Shown in pieces: positions 33,583 through 41,741 of a stretch of 64,000 nucleotides of DNA. This DNA comes from DRTC01 sp964521025 (GTDB lineage: Bacteria > Cloacimonadota > Cloacimonadia > Cloacimonadales > TCS61). Position 1 is the stretch's first letter. Each line of letters starts with the position of its first letter. A model generated the notes under the pieces. It saw only the letters and a program-made list of their open reading frames with translations. It searched no databases and was not told the origin of the DNA. The position numbers and the translations under genes are program-made. Location of the stretch: the NCBI GenBank assembly GCA_964521025.1, contig CAZFPK010000013.1:1-64000 (forward strand). The letters run 5' to 3'.

Positions 33583-36500
33583 ATGACAAACCAAAAACTC
33601 TCCATTTTTTTCCTTATCTTTTTTTCTACTTCCCTATTCTCCTACAATTATTTCTCCCCGATCATCAAAACCGAAAATTTCACAGTTTCAGAACAAAACA
33701 GAGAATTTTCCCTCAAACATCTAAACTTGATAGTTAACTCGGAACAAGTTTTTCACGATTCGATTTTATTGGAAAAAAATGAAGATTACAAAATCGATTA
33801 TCAAAATGGGAAAATTACCTTTTTTGTTCTTGTCGGAAATGTCTCCATCGAATATTTGATCTTCCCGGAAGATTTGATCAGCAGGTATTTTCTTTTTGAA
33901 GAACAGACAACTTCCGACAGCACCGAGATCAGACTAAAGAAAAAGAAGAAAAGACAGTTCTATGCCGACACAAACCTGAACATTACCGGAAGTAAAAGCA
34001 TTTCAGTCTCGATTGCCAATAACGAAGATTTCAGCATCGATCAATCGCTTTTCCTGAAAATAAACGGTGAATTAGGAAAAAACCTGCGCATCGAAGCACA
34101 ACTTTCAGATAGCGAATCTCCCATCACTCCGGAAGGAGATTCCCGCGAGATCAGCAGTCTCGATCAGATTTTTATCAAACTTTACGGGAAGCAATACGAA
34201 GTCGCATTTGGCGATCTGGAGATGGAATTCAAGAATACACAATTTATCAATTATGCTCCCAGATTTGAAGGATTAAAAGCAGGTTGGTTCAGAGAAAATC
34301 ATTATTTCGGAGCATTAGCGATTTCCAAAGGGAAAAAGACAACTGTCAGTTTTAACGGAGTCGAAGCCAAGCAGGGCCCATATTATCTTTCCATCGAGAA
34401 TACGAGCGGAGTTCTGGTCGTTCCTGGAACGGAAGAAGTCTATTTGAACGGTCTGAAAATGCAGCGAGGAAGCGATTATACGATGGATTATGCGGAAGGA
34501 AGCATAACTTTCACGAACAAACATTTTCTGACTTCCAATTCATTTATCCTCGTTTCATTCCAATATTCCGATGAAAACTTTCGGCAAAATATGTATCTCG
34601 CAACTTCCGAAATTAATTTCTTTAAAAAACTGAAGATCAGAAATTTTTTGGCTATTCAAAATGATGATAAAAACAATCCTCTGCAATATGATTTTACGGA
34701 TGAAGATCTTGATTCGCTTAAAACTGCCGGAGATGAACAAGCCTGGGGAAATGGAATTTTTGAAGTGGAAGCTGGAACAGGTTTGTATGTTTTAGAGGGA
34801 AATGATTTTATTTATGTCGGTTCGGATTCAACCGGAAACTACAATCTTCATTCAACTTATGTCGGCTATCAAAATGGTGATTATAATTATAACTCCGATA
34901 CACGGGATTACATTTATGAAGGTGAGAATCTGGGAAATTATGTTCTGAAAAGGAAATTGATCGCTCCACAAAATAAAGCAAATTATGATCTGAATATTGA
35001 TTTTTCCGGAGATTTTTATCAATTGGATGTAGAAGGAATTTTCAGCGTTCTGGATAAAAACACCTTTTCCGCTCTCGATCAGGAAAATGATGATGGTTAT
35101 GCAGCTCATCTCGGTTTGAATCTTTTCCCGGATTATGATAAGATCAATCCGAACTTGAGATTGTTCTATCGAAATATCTCCAAAAATCTTTCTACTTTTG
35201 CCGATATTGAAACACCTCTCGATTTCTATGAACTCGCTCAATTTCCCGATACTCTCGAGACGAAAGAATATTCTGCTAATTTGAGCATGAATGTTTTCGA
35301 CTATTTTTCTCCCAACATCAAATATAAGAAAAAAACAGCAAAAGATTATGCAGAGCAGGATTATCTTGCCTTAACTTCCAATTTCAGACAGAAATGGATT
35401 CTCCCGAAAATTTATTATCGCTTTTTGAACTGGACGCAAAACTACGAGGAAAATCCGCTGATCCTGACAAAAATTTCCAAGCAGGAACAGCACACTCTGA
35501 ATGGAGATTATTCCTATAAAAAAATAAAGATCGGAACGGATTTCTTCTCCAAAAAAAGGAAAACAACAGAAGATTATGATAATTTTCGGTTTGGAGAAAA
35601 AATCAGGTTCTTAAATTATGATATTTCAACTTTGAATACGAACAGATGGTCTGCAATGATTTCCTATAAAAGGGAAAAGATCGATTCTTTAAATTTGGAA
35701 GATCATTGGAAGATAAGCCGGGAAACTCAAACTGTAAATTTCAAAAATACACTGAATTTTGAGGATCATCGAGTCAGGATCGATTATTCCCATCGCGAGA
35801 TCAAGAATGATGATAAATATGATCAGGCGGAAATCACATTACGAAATTCTTTCTGGAAAGATGCAGTCGATCTGAACACGAATTATTCCCTGAAAAATAT
35901 CGAGTATTATCCCAAAATAAGAGAATTGGAGTATATCGGTGAAGGTCTCGGTTTGTATGACAGCACCGGAGTTTATACGGGAGACGGAGATTACGATTGG
36001 ATCATCAAAGAGATCGATTATAACAACCCGGAAATGTCGATCGAAGTGAATGCTAATTTTTCTTTGTTCCTGAATCCGAAAGCTGTTACTGGATCATTCT
36101 GGAAGAAATTCCAAACCGAAACAAACCTCATCATCACCGAAAATTCAACTGCTGATAAGAAATCTAATGTCTATCTTTTACATCCTGATTTTCTGATGAA
36201 TGAAGGAACTACGATCTTTGGTAGAACAGATTTCCAGCAAACTCTCTGGTATGATTTTATTCCCAGGAAATTGACAACAAAATTGCGATTCCAGACTGAA
36301 AAAAATCTCGACAGCCGTTACATCGATGAAGTCGAGAAAAATGACCAGCAAACCTGGGAAGCGATGCTGCGACTTCTTTCCGTAAAAAGAAGTAATTTTG
36401 AACTGACTTACGAAAATATCAGCGAGCAGAAATCGTTTTATGATTCGGAAAGTAGAATTCATTTACTCGATTTCGATGTCAGGAACAGACTGAACCCGGA

Positions 36501-36849
36501 CTTGACTCTGAATTCCAACCTGGATCTTTCGCGGGAAACAACCAATAAATCCGGAGAAGATGATGATTTTGAGATCGACAGCATTCAACTGACGGAAACC
36601 GCAACTTATTTCTTCAAAAGGAAATATAGAGTTTTCGGAAAATTCAGTTACAAAAGAAATTTTAGAAAAGGCTCTGATTACTTAAGTTTTTTAAGTGACA
36701 AAAAAAATGGAAATATTTTTAAGTGGAACATCAGCCTGGATTATAAAATGAACAGTTATACTTCAGCGAGCCTGGAGTATGCAGGTGATAGTTACCCGGA
36801 GCGGAATGATGTTCATAAAATAGAAGTGGAAGTGAAGGCGGAGTTTTAG
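33583..36849 (+). CDS. Large outer-membrane beta-barrel-like protein
   Basis: A 1088-residue exported protein with a signal peptide (LSIFFLIFFSTSLFSY core, cut about residue 21). The first 200 residues include two beta-sandwich-like stretches (YKIDYQNGKITF; EEVYLNGLKMQRGSDYTMDYAEGSITF). The remainder is rich in alternating hydrophobic/polar strands with many Tyr, Asn and Lys, and the final residue is Phe (EVKAEF). Those are marks of an outer-membrane barrel. FCB bacteria carry many such uncharacterised large barrel proteins; I cannot name a family. The ribosome site is weak and the start at ATG 33583 is the first plausible one. It stands between two hairpin-rich gaps. Confidence 0.75.
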   Translation: MTNQKLSIFFLIFFSTSLFSYNYFSPIIKTENFTVSEQNREFSLKHLNLIVNSEQVFHDSILLEKNEDYKIDYQNGKITFFVLVGNVSIEYLIFPEDLISRYFLFEEQTTSDSTEIRLKKKKKRQFYADTNLNITGSKSISVSIANNEDFSIDQSLFLKINGELGKNLRIEAQLSDSESPITPEGDSREISSLDQIFIKLYGKQYEVAFGDLEMEFKNTQFINYAPRFEGLKAGWFRENHYFGALAISKGKKTTVSFNGVEAKQGPYYLSIENTSGVLVVPGTEEVYLNGLKMQRGSDYTMDYAEGSITFTNKHFLTSNSFILVSFQYSDENFRQNMYLATSEINFFKKLKIRNFLAIQNDDKNNPLQYDFTDEDLDSLKTAGDEQAWGNGIFEVEAGTGLYVLEGNDFIYVGSDSTGNYNLHSTYVGYQNGDYNYNSDTRDYIYEGENLGNYVLKRKLIAPQNKANYDLNIDFSGDFYQLDVEGIFSVLDKNTFSALDQENDDGYAAHLGLNLFPDYDKINPNLRLFYRNISKNLSTFADIETPLDFYELAQFPDTLETKEYSANLSMNVFDYFSPNIKYKKKTAKDYAEQDYLALTSNFRQKWILPKIYYRFLNWTQNYEENPLILTKISKQEQHTLNGDYSYKKIKIGTDFFSKKRKTTEDYDNFRFGEKIRFLNYDISTLNTNRWSAMISYKREKIDSLNLEDHWKISRETQTVNFKNTLNFEDHRVRIDYSHREIKNDDKYDQAEITLRNSFWKDAVDLNTNYSLKNIEYYPKIRELEYIGEGLGLYDSTGVYTGDGDYDWIIKEIDYNNPEMSIEVNANFSLFLNPKAVTGSFWKKFQTETNLIITENSTADKKSNVYLLHPDFLMNEGTTIFGRTDFQQTLWYDFIPRKLTTKLRFQTEKNLDSRYIDEVEKNDQQTWEAMLRLLSVKRSNFELTYENISEQKSFYDSESRIHLLDFDVRNRLNPDLTLNSNLDLSRETTNKSGEDDDFEIDSIQLTETATYFFKRKYRVFGKFSYKRNFRKGSDYLSFLSDKKNGNIFKWNISLDYKMNSYTSASLEYAGDSYPERNDVHKIEVEVKAEF

Positions 36850-36855
36850 ATGCAA

Positions 36856-36913
36856 CTCAAACAATCCTGTTTGAGAATCGGTTATCTCATTCCCGAGTTC
36901 CAATATGGGAATG
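36856..36913. repeat. Two hairpins after the outer-membrane gene
   Basis: CTCAAACA-ATCC-TGTTTGAG (36856-36875) is preceded by GCAA, and CATTCCC (36888-36894) pairs with GGGAATG (36907-36913). They lie between the barrel gene and the GNAT gene. Neither has a T-tract. They fit the dispersed hairpin families in this window. Confidence 0.6.
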
Positions 36914-37076
36914 CACATATAAAAAGTTTTAATTTGATTCTTTTTGCTTAAAAGGATAAATCAAAGTGAAATTTCTAATTCAATTATTTCCGAAATGAAA
37001 TATTTGAACAAGTTTTTTCCTCGAAACAATCCGTCAAAAGCCGGACTAAAGGTTCCGAAATACAAAGATTTTTAAA

Positions 37077-37616
37077 ATGAACAAAATAATCGAAACCAGA
37101 AGACTCATCACCAGAAAAGCAGAAAATTCGGAAAGAGATATCGACCTTTATTTTCGACTTTGGAACAATCCGCGAGTGATGAAATATGTTGGATTTCCCG
37201 GAGGTTTGAGAATTTTTAAAGAAAAGATTGATGAAAAATTATCGATACAACCGCATTCAGAATTTGACAGATTATTACTAGTTGAAATTAAGGAATCAGG
37301 AATCTTGATCGGAGAAGCGAAACTCGGTTTTCCGGATGAAGAAGGAATTTCCAAAACAGATGTCAAACTGCTTCCTGAGTTCTGGGGAAATGGTTATGGA
37401 AAAGAGATCAAAAGGGCATTAGTGGATTATATTTTCGAGAATACAGATGCGATTGCAGTCGAGGGTTCTCCCAACAAAAAAAATATTGCTTCCATCAAAA
37501 TGCAGGAGGTAGTAGGAGCAGAAAAAATTAAAGAAAGTATTTATCATTTTCCGGAAACTATGAAACATTTCACGGAAGATGTGCATTGTGTGATCTATCG
37601 TGTTTTCAGAAAGTAA
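37077..37616 (+). CDS. GNAT-family N-acetyltransferase
   Basis: A 179-residue GNAT protein. The start IIETRRLITRKAENSERDIDLYFRLWNNPRVMKYVGFPGG resembles RimJ/RimL-type acetyltransferases (core TRRLI and WNNPRVMKYVG). The central strand/helix FWGNGYGKEIKRALVDYIFE carries the acetyl-CoA pyrophosphate loop (GNGYGKE, about 103-109). The substrate is unknown. There is no strong ribosome site. The gene is alone between hairpin gaps, followed by a tandem 155-base duplication. Confidence 0.85.
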   Translation: MNKIIETRRLITRKAENSERDIDLYFRLWNNPRVMKYVGFPGGLRIFKEKIDEKLSIQPHSEFDRLLLVEIKESGILIGEAKLGFPDEEGISKTDVKLLPEFWGNGYGKEIKRALVDYIFENTDAIAVEGSPNKKNIASIKMQEVVGAEKIKESIYHFPETMKHFTEDVHCVIYRVFRK

Positions 37617-37933
37617 CTCAATTTGCCAAATGAGAAATTTAAAGAACAGTAAAACTTACCAAGTCTCAAAGACTTGTGAAGTTTTTAAATTCAGGGATTT
37701 TTTAAAATCTTTATTCATATTTGAAAAACTTCACAAATTTATGGAAATTTGTTAAGTTTAAATTTAGGATTTTTCGGAAGTAACTCAATTTGCCAAATGA
37801 GAAATTTAAAGAACAGTAAAACTTACCAAGTCTCAAAGACTTGTGAAGTTTTTAAATTCAGGGATTTTTTAAAATCTTTATTCATATTTGAAAAAACTTC
37901 ACAAATTTTTGAAAATTTGTTAAGTTTAAATTT
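37611..37933. repeat. Tandem duplication of about 155 bases upstream of gmhA
   Basis: Copy 1 (37611-37765) and copy 2 (37778-37933) are almost identical, differing by one extra A and a few bases near the end. Each contains three stem-loops: CTCAATTT-GCC-AAATGAG after GTAA, CAAGTCT-CAA-AGACTTG, and AACTTCACAAATTT..AAATTTGTTAAGTTT. Copy 1 starts in the last codons of the GNAT gene. Copy 2 ends just before the CAGGAG ribosome site of gmhA. Confidence 0.85.
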
Positions 37934-37944
37934 CAGGAGAAAAT

Positions 37945-38526
37945 ATGTTCAATGAACTGAAAGAATCCTATCAGACAGCAGCAAAGGTTTTTACAGAATT
38001 TGCTGATAACGAAAATAATATCAAAAAAACGGATCAAGTTTCAAGATTGATCGCAGAAACCTTCCAGAAAGGGAACAAAGTCCTCATCTGCGGAAATGGA
38101 GGAAGCCTGACCGATGCCATGCATTTTGCCGAAGAATTGACCGGCAGATTCCGTAAAGACAGGAAACCGCTGCCAGTCATTCCCATCGCAGATCCGTCGC
38201 ACATAACCTGCACTGCCAATGATTTTGGTTTTGCAGAAATTTTCGCACGCGGAGTGGAAGCATACGGAAAAAAAGGTGATATTTTAATCGCGATCTCCAC
38301 GAGCGGAAACTCGATCAATGTTATCAAAGCAGTCGAGAAAGCGAAAAACCTGGCGATGAAAACAGTTCTGCTTTCCGGTAAAAATGGTGGTAAATTAAAA
38401 GGAAAATGTGATCACGAATTCATCGTTCCGGCAAAAACAACAGATAGGATTCAGGAAGTTCATATTCTCATCCTGCATATAATCATCGAAGGAATCGAAC
38501 GAATACTTTTTCCTGGAAATTATTGA
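37945..38526 (+). CDS. gmhA: Phosphoheptose isomerase-like SIS protein
   Basis: A 193-residue SIS-domain sugar isomerase matching GmhA (sedoheptulose 7-phosphate to D-glycero-D-manno-heptose 7-phosphate), the first step of LPS core heptose synthesis. Key segments are GNKVLICGNGGSLTDAMHFAEELTGRF (core GNGGSLTDAMHFAEEL), the ISTSGNSINVIKAV phosphate-binding loop, and DRIQEVHILILHIIIEGIE at the C-terminus, with the family's Glu and His. The CAGGAG ribosome site lies directly after a repeat copy. With lpxB and the acyltransferase it indicates a full LPS pathway in this organism. A sister DiaA assignment is less likely. Confidence 0.9.
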   Translation: MFNELKESYQTAAKVFTEFADNENNIKKTDQVSRLIAETFQKGNKVLICGNGGSLTDAMHFAEELTGRFRKDRKPLPVIPIADPSHITCTANDFGFAEIFARGVEAYGKKGDILIAISTSGNSINVIKAVEKAKNLAMKTVLLSGKNGGKLKGKCDHEFIVPAKTTDRIQEVHILILHIIIEGIERILFPGNY

Positions 38527-38707
38527 AGCATTTGCCACAGAGACACAGAGAACAAAGAGGAATAGTTTCCTTTTAGTTTAATAATTTATATTTCTTTATC
38601 CGTTCAATCCGTGCAGGTCCTTGAGCAAAAATAAATGTAGGTTTTTTCAGTGAAAAGTCAGTGTAAGTCAGTAGCAATTAATCCGTACAATTCGCGGCAG
38701 GGAAAAA

Positions 38708-39145
38708 ATGAAATCAGTCATTCAGAGAGTCAGATCAGCAAAAGTCGAAGTCGATAACAAAGTAATTTCCGAAATCAGGAAAGGTCTTTTGATCTTACTT
38801 GGAATTTCAGAAGAAGATTCCGGTGCGGAAATTGCATGGCTGGCAAAAAAAGTAATCGAGTTACGAATTTTTGAAGATACTGACAAGAAGATGAATTTGT
38901 CCTTAAAAGATATCAATGGAGAGATTCTACTCGTTTCACAATTCACTCTTTATGCCGATTGCAGGAAAGGACGCAGACCCGATTTCAATAAAGCAGCAAA
39001 ACCGGACAAAGCAGAAAAACTTTATGAGGAATTTTCATTGGAATTAGAGAGGAATGGAATCAAACCAAAAATGGGAATTTTCGGCGCATTTATGCAGGTT
39101 TCGCTCGTTAACGATGGTCCGGTAACAATCATTTTGGAGCGCTAA
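38708..39145 (+). CDS. dtd: D-aminoacyl-tRNA deacylase
   Basis: A 145-residue Dtd protein that removes D-amino acids from mischarged tRNA in the cytoplasm. The family start KSVIQRVRSAKVEVD, the catalytic SQFTLYADCRKGRRPDF block (the invariant SQF and Thr), and the cis Gly-Pro motif near the end (NDGPVTIILE) are all present at normal length. The 38527-38707 gap upstream contains ACAGAGACACAGAGAACAAA and ATCCGTGCAGG type simple repeats and no gene. Confidence 0.95.
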   Translation: MKSVIQRVRSAKVEVDNKVISEIRKGLLILLGISEEDSGAEIAWLAKKVIELRIFEDTDKKMNLSLKDINGEILLVSQFTLYADCRKGRRPDFNKAAKPDKAEKLYEEFSLELERNGIKPKMGIFGAFMQVSLVNDGPVTIILER

Positions 39146-39147
39146 AT

Positions 39148-39310
39148 ATGTGTCTTTCCGAGGAATCATTCAGCGCCATCTTGCGAGGAATCTCCAGTGA
39201 ATAAATGAAATCAAATTGAACCTGCAGATTCTTAGGAAAAGAACCAATCCGGTAGTTGCCGGTTCAAAATGACAATATGAAAGATTGTCATTCCGATATT
39301 TCTTTTAATA
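39148..39310. repeat. GAGGAATC / GTCATTCCG dispersed repeat
   Basis: The gap between dtd and the HAD gene has TTTCCGAGGAATCATTC, then TTGCGAGGAATCTCC, and further right GATTGTCATTCCG and TTTCGAGGAATCTCG. These are fragments of the GTCATTCTGAG..AATGACA family seen at 24629 and 30197, with a CCGG-T-A-GTTGCCGG hairpin (near 39251-39264) in the middle. No coding capacity is seen. Confidence 0.5.
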
Positions 39311-39414
39311 TTTCTTTCGAGGAATCTCGAGCAATCAAATGATATTAAATGAAGTAATTGATTCTTCGTAAGAAGAGTTGGAAGAAAACTCAGAATGGCT
39401 GTAAAAGGTTTTCT

Positions 39415-40011
39415 ATGAACATAAAAAATGTAATTTTCGATCTGGGAAAAGTATTGATCGATTTTGATTTTGATATTTTTTTCAAAAAAATCGGATTAAA
39501 TCCTGAAGATAGACATCTCGATGAAGCCCGTGAACCGATCCTGCTTTTTGAATCCGGGAAAATGAAGAAGAATGATTTTATCCGCAGGATGCGGGAGGTC
39601 TATCATTTTGATCTTTCCGATACGGAATTTGAGAAAGCATGGTGTGAAGATATTTTTACGGAAATTCCGAAAATGATCGAACTGGCAAAAAAGTTACAAA
39701 AGAAACACGATATTTTTATTCTATCGAATACCGATGAAATTCATTTTCCGTATGCCTGGAAGAAATTTCCTTCACTTCATTTTTTTAAGAATAACCTGCT
39801 GCTTTCTTATGAATTGAATGCTGTCAAACCGGAACCGGAAATTTATCGGAACGCCCTGAAAAAATTCAATTTAAATCCCTCAGAATCTATTTTTATCGAC
39901 GATCATCCGGTAAATATCAAAGCAGCTGAAAAGATCGGTTTATACGGAATTGTTAATGAAAATTTTCAGAAAACGAAGCAGCATCTCGAGAAAATCCTGA
40001 ATTTTATTTGA
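39415..40011 (+). CDS. HAD-superfamily hydrolase
   Basis: A 198-residue HAD phosphatase of subfamily IA. Motif I is VIFDLGKVLIDFDF (FDLG in place of FDxD, so the second Asp is replaced by Gly, as in the HAD-IA group related to YihX and epoxide hydrolase N-domains). Motif II is ILSNTDEIH, motif III Lys in AVKPEPEIY, and motif IV FIDDHPVNIKAA. Small phosphorylated metabolites are the likely substrates. I take the ATG at 39415, which has an AAAAGG site upstream and starts the fold directly; the longer frame from 39358 would translate repeat sequence. Confidence 0.88.
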   Translation: MNIKNVIFDLGKVLIDFDFDIFFKKIGLNPEDRHLDEAREPILLFESGKMKKNDFIRRMREVYHFDLSDTEFEKAWCEDIFTEIPKMIELAKKLQKKHDIFILSNTDEIHFPYAWKKFPSLHFFKNNLLLSYELNAVKPEPEIYRNALKKFNLNPSESIFIDDHPVNIKAAEKIGLYGIVNENFQKTKQHLEKILNFI

Positions 40012-40076
40012 CAGCAGGAAATAAATGAAATTTAAGTCAATCGAATAATACTAAGAAAATTATTCCTCAATTTCTC

Positions 40077-40097
40077 CCTTCTCCTCGCAGGAGAAGG
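40077..40097. repeat. CCTTCTCCT / AGGAGAAGG hairpin
   Basis: CCTTCTCCT-CGC-AGGAGAAGG lies just upstream of the next gene, flanked by CTCAATTTCTC and GGATTGGGGATGAGG. It belongs with the hairpins at 9607-9629 and 17901-17919, a CTCATCCC..CTTCTC..GAGAAG family. Confidence 0.6.
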
Positions 40098-40125
40098 ATT
40101 GGGGATGAGGTTAGAAGGAGATGAA

Positions 40126-40935
40126 ATGAAAATAAAAGCATTTTTAGTTTTAATCGTTTTAAGTACAATAATTTTTGCTGATGGATTCGGCAAAGAACTT
40201 TGGGACGGCAACACTTTCACTCATAAAGTTGTAGATGCTTCCCGTTTGGATGAGAACATCATCAAAGCAAAAGTGGATAGAGAATGGAAAGAATTTGAAC
40301 TCGAAGAAGTTCCGGAAATTTTCTATCAATGGAATTTCCAAAAAAGGATACAAACTATCGAAGACATCAAAACCGGGAAAATGCCGGGACTCGCCGGACC
40401 TCATAACGGCATTATCGCGACTTACGGTTATCAAAGGGAAGATTCGCATTTCAAAGTAAACAATGCCATCAAAGGCTGTGGATTCCTTCCCAAAAAAGAC
40501 AAACTGAAAGAAACGATCCAACTCCTGAAAAACACTTACGAAGATGATATGATGAAAAAAATGGCGATCCTGATCGATCTTTATACCAAAGCCGATACGA
40601 TCTTCGATCTGACAAAACAAGTTTCCCTTGAATTATACGCAACTCCCGAAAGAGGAACGCAAACTTTCCTCAACCAGATGACCGATCCGACTTCCGTGAT
40701 CGTGTTTATGGATATTCCGACTTTTAAACTGAAAACGATCGCTTATCTTCTCCACCCCGAAAATCCGGATCTAACTGATTATGAAAAGGATGTGGTCGAA
40801 TACATCAACCTGATTCACAGTTATTTTCACGGAGAATTTTCCAAAGATTTTATCGGTGTCATATACAATGTGATCGAATCTTATAACAGTTCCCCGGGAA
40901 ACGATAACGGGCGCGGGAAGAGGATCACGCCATAG
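40126..40935 (+). CDS. Secreted protein of unknown function
   Basis: A 269-residue exported protein: signal peptide KIKAFLVLIVLSTIIFA (cut about residue 18), then a mature soluble domain. Mature segments include GKELWDGNTFTHKVVDASRLDE, a LAGPHNGIIATYG loop, and helices in the C-terminal half (IQLLKNTYEDDMMKKMAIL). The C-terminus is Ser/Gly/Asn rich (SSPGNDNGRGKR). No family is recognised and no catalytic motif is obvious. I chose the ATG at 40126 for its AGAAGGAG ribosome site and because the signal peptide begins there; an upstream ATG at 40099 adds nine unlikely residues. Confidence 0.65.
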   Translation: MKIKAFLVLIVLSTIIFADGFGKELWDGNTFTHKVVDASRLDENIIKAKVDREWKEFELEEVPEIFYQWNFQKRIQTIEDIKTGKMPGLAGPHNGIIATYGYQREDSHFKVNNAIKGCGFLPKKDKLKETIQLLKNTYEDDMMKKMAILIDLYTKADTIFDLTKQVSLELYATPERGTQTFLNQMTDPTSVIVFMDIPTFKLKTIAYLLHPENPDLTDYEKDVVEYINLIHSYFHGEFSKDFIGVIYNVIESYNSSPGNDNGRGKRITP

Positions 40936-41216
40936 ATTATTAGACTTTGCGAAGATTGTCGAACTTCCTGTATATCTCGACCTTCACAAAGTTTTTCATT
41001 AAAATTTATAGATTATCGTCAAAGAAAACTAATCAAGTAAAATGAGTTGTGAAATTTAATATTTTCGCAAATAGGTCTTACGACTACGCATTCATACTTT
41101 TCACTCATCGCAATATGCTTTGATATTGGACAAGATGGTAACTTTAGATGATTTTAGACTTTCACGACCGTGTTGAAGCTAATTTTTTTGTGCATTTTCG
41201 TGGCTATTTCAATAAA
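40936..41216. other. Gene-free stretch with one inverted repeat
   Basis: About 280 bases with no gene. Near 40946 ACTTTGCGAAGATTGTCGAA faces CGACCTTCACAAAGTT, a relative of the ACTTTGCGAAA repeat at 47690. The rest is unremarkable AT-rich sequence. Confidence 0.4.
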
Positions 41217-41290
41217 TCGGGATGACAGGATTTGAACCTGCGACCTCTCGGTCCCGAACCGAACGCGCTACCGAACTGCGCTACATCCCG
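41217..41290 (-). tRNA. tRNA-Pro (CGG)
   Basis: Reverse-strand 74-nt cloverleaf. The acceptor CGGGATG pairs with CATCCCG, the D-arm is GCGCAGTTCGGTAGCGC, and the anticodon stem TTCGG/CCGAG carries the loop TTCGGGA, giving anticodon CGG. The T-arm is GCAGGTTCAAATCCTGT and the discriminator is A. CCA is not encoded. The C1-G72 start and the TAGCGCAG D-arm are typical of tRNA-Pro. Confidence 0.95.
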
Positions 41291-41741
41291 CAGTGCAAAA
41301 ATCTGAAAACCGGTTTTGTTGTCAATGATTCGGTTCGAGGAAAATTTCACAAAAGGAATTTTCGGGATTTCCAACATAAAATCGATTTGAATCATGTTTC
41401 GAAAATTAATTCAGGATTATCATAATTTATGTAAAGGAAGTCAACTATAAAACTTACATAGATTTAGAAAAGAAAAACAGATACTTTTTTATCAAAAAAT
41501 AAACAATGAGATAAAAAAGATTTGACAAAAAAAACAGTAAAAAGTGGTTTTGCATTCTGGAATTAATATGAGGTATTAAGATGTTAATATCGAAAGTAAG
41601 ATTATTGAAAATTAAATGTCGCAGTCATGGTTAGTTAGATTGAGTGAAATATCGTTATTGTGGTTTTTGTATTTTGATCTTTAATATCGTAAAACAATTT
41701 TTTTATTGAATATTTAACAAATTTATATCGAGGAGGATGTA
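41291..41741. other. AT-rich leader region of the secreted FN3 protein
   Basis: A 450-base gap with no supportable gene or hairpin family. The GAGGAGGATGTA ribosome site of the downstream gene is at its right end. Its length suggests the promoter and a long untranslated leader, but I see no riboswitch-like conserved fold. Confidence 0.4.

Noticed and set aside
37611..37933. An insertion sequence between the GNAT and gmhA genes
   Set aside because: The two copies are direct and tandem, without terminal inverted ends or transposase coding capacity.
41204..41395. A minus-strand 63-residue protein overlapping tRNA-Pro
   Set aside because: It is an antisense reading through a clear tRNA gene, a known source of false open frames.
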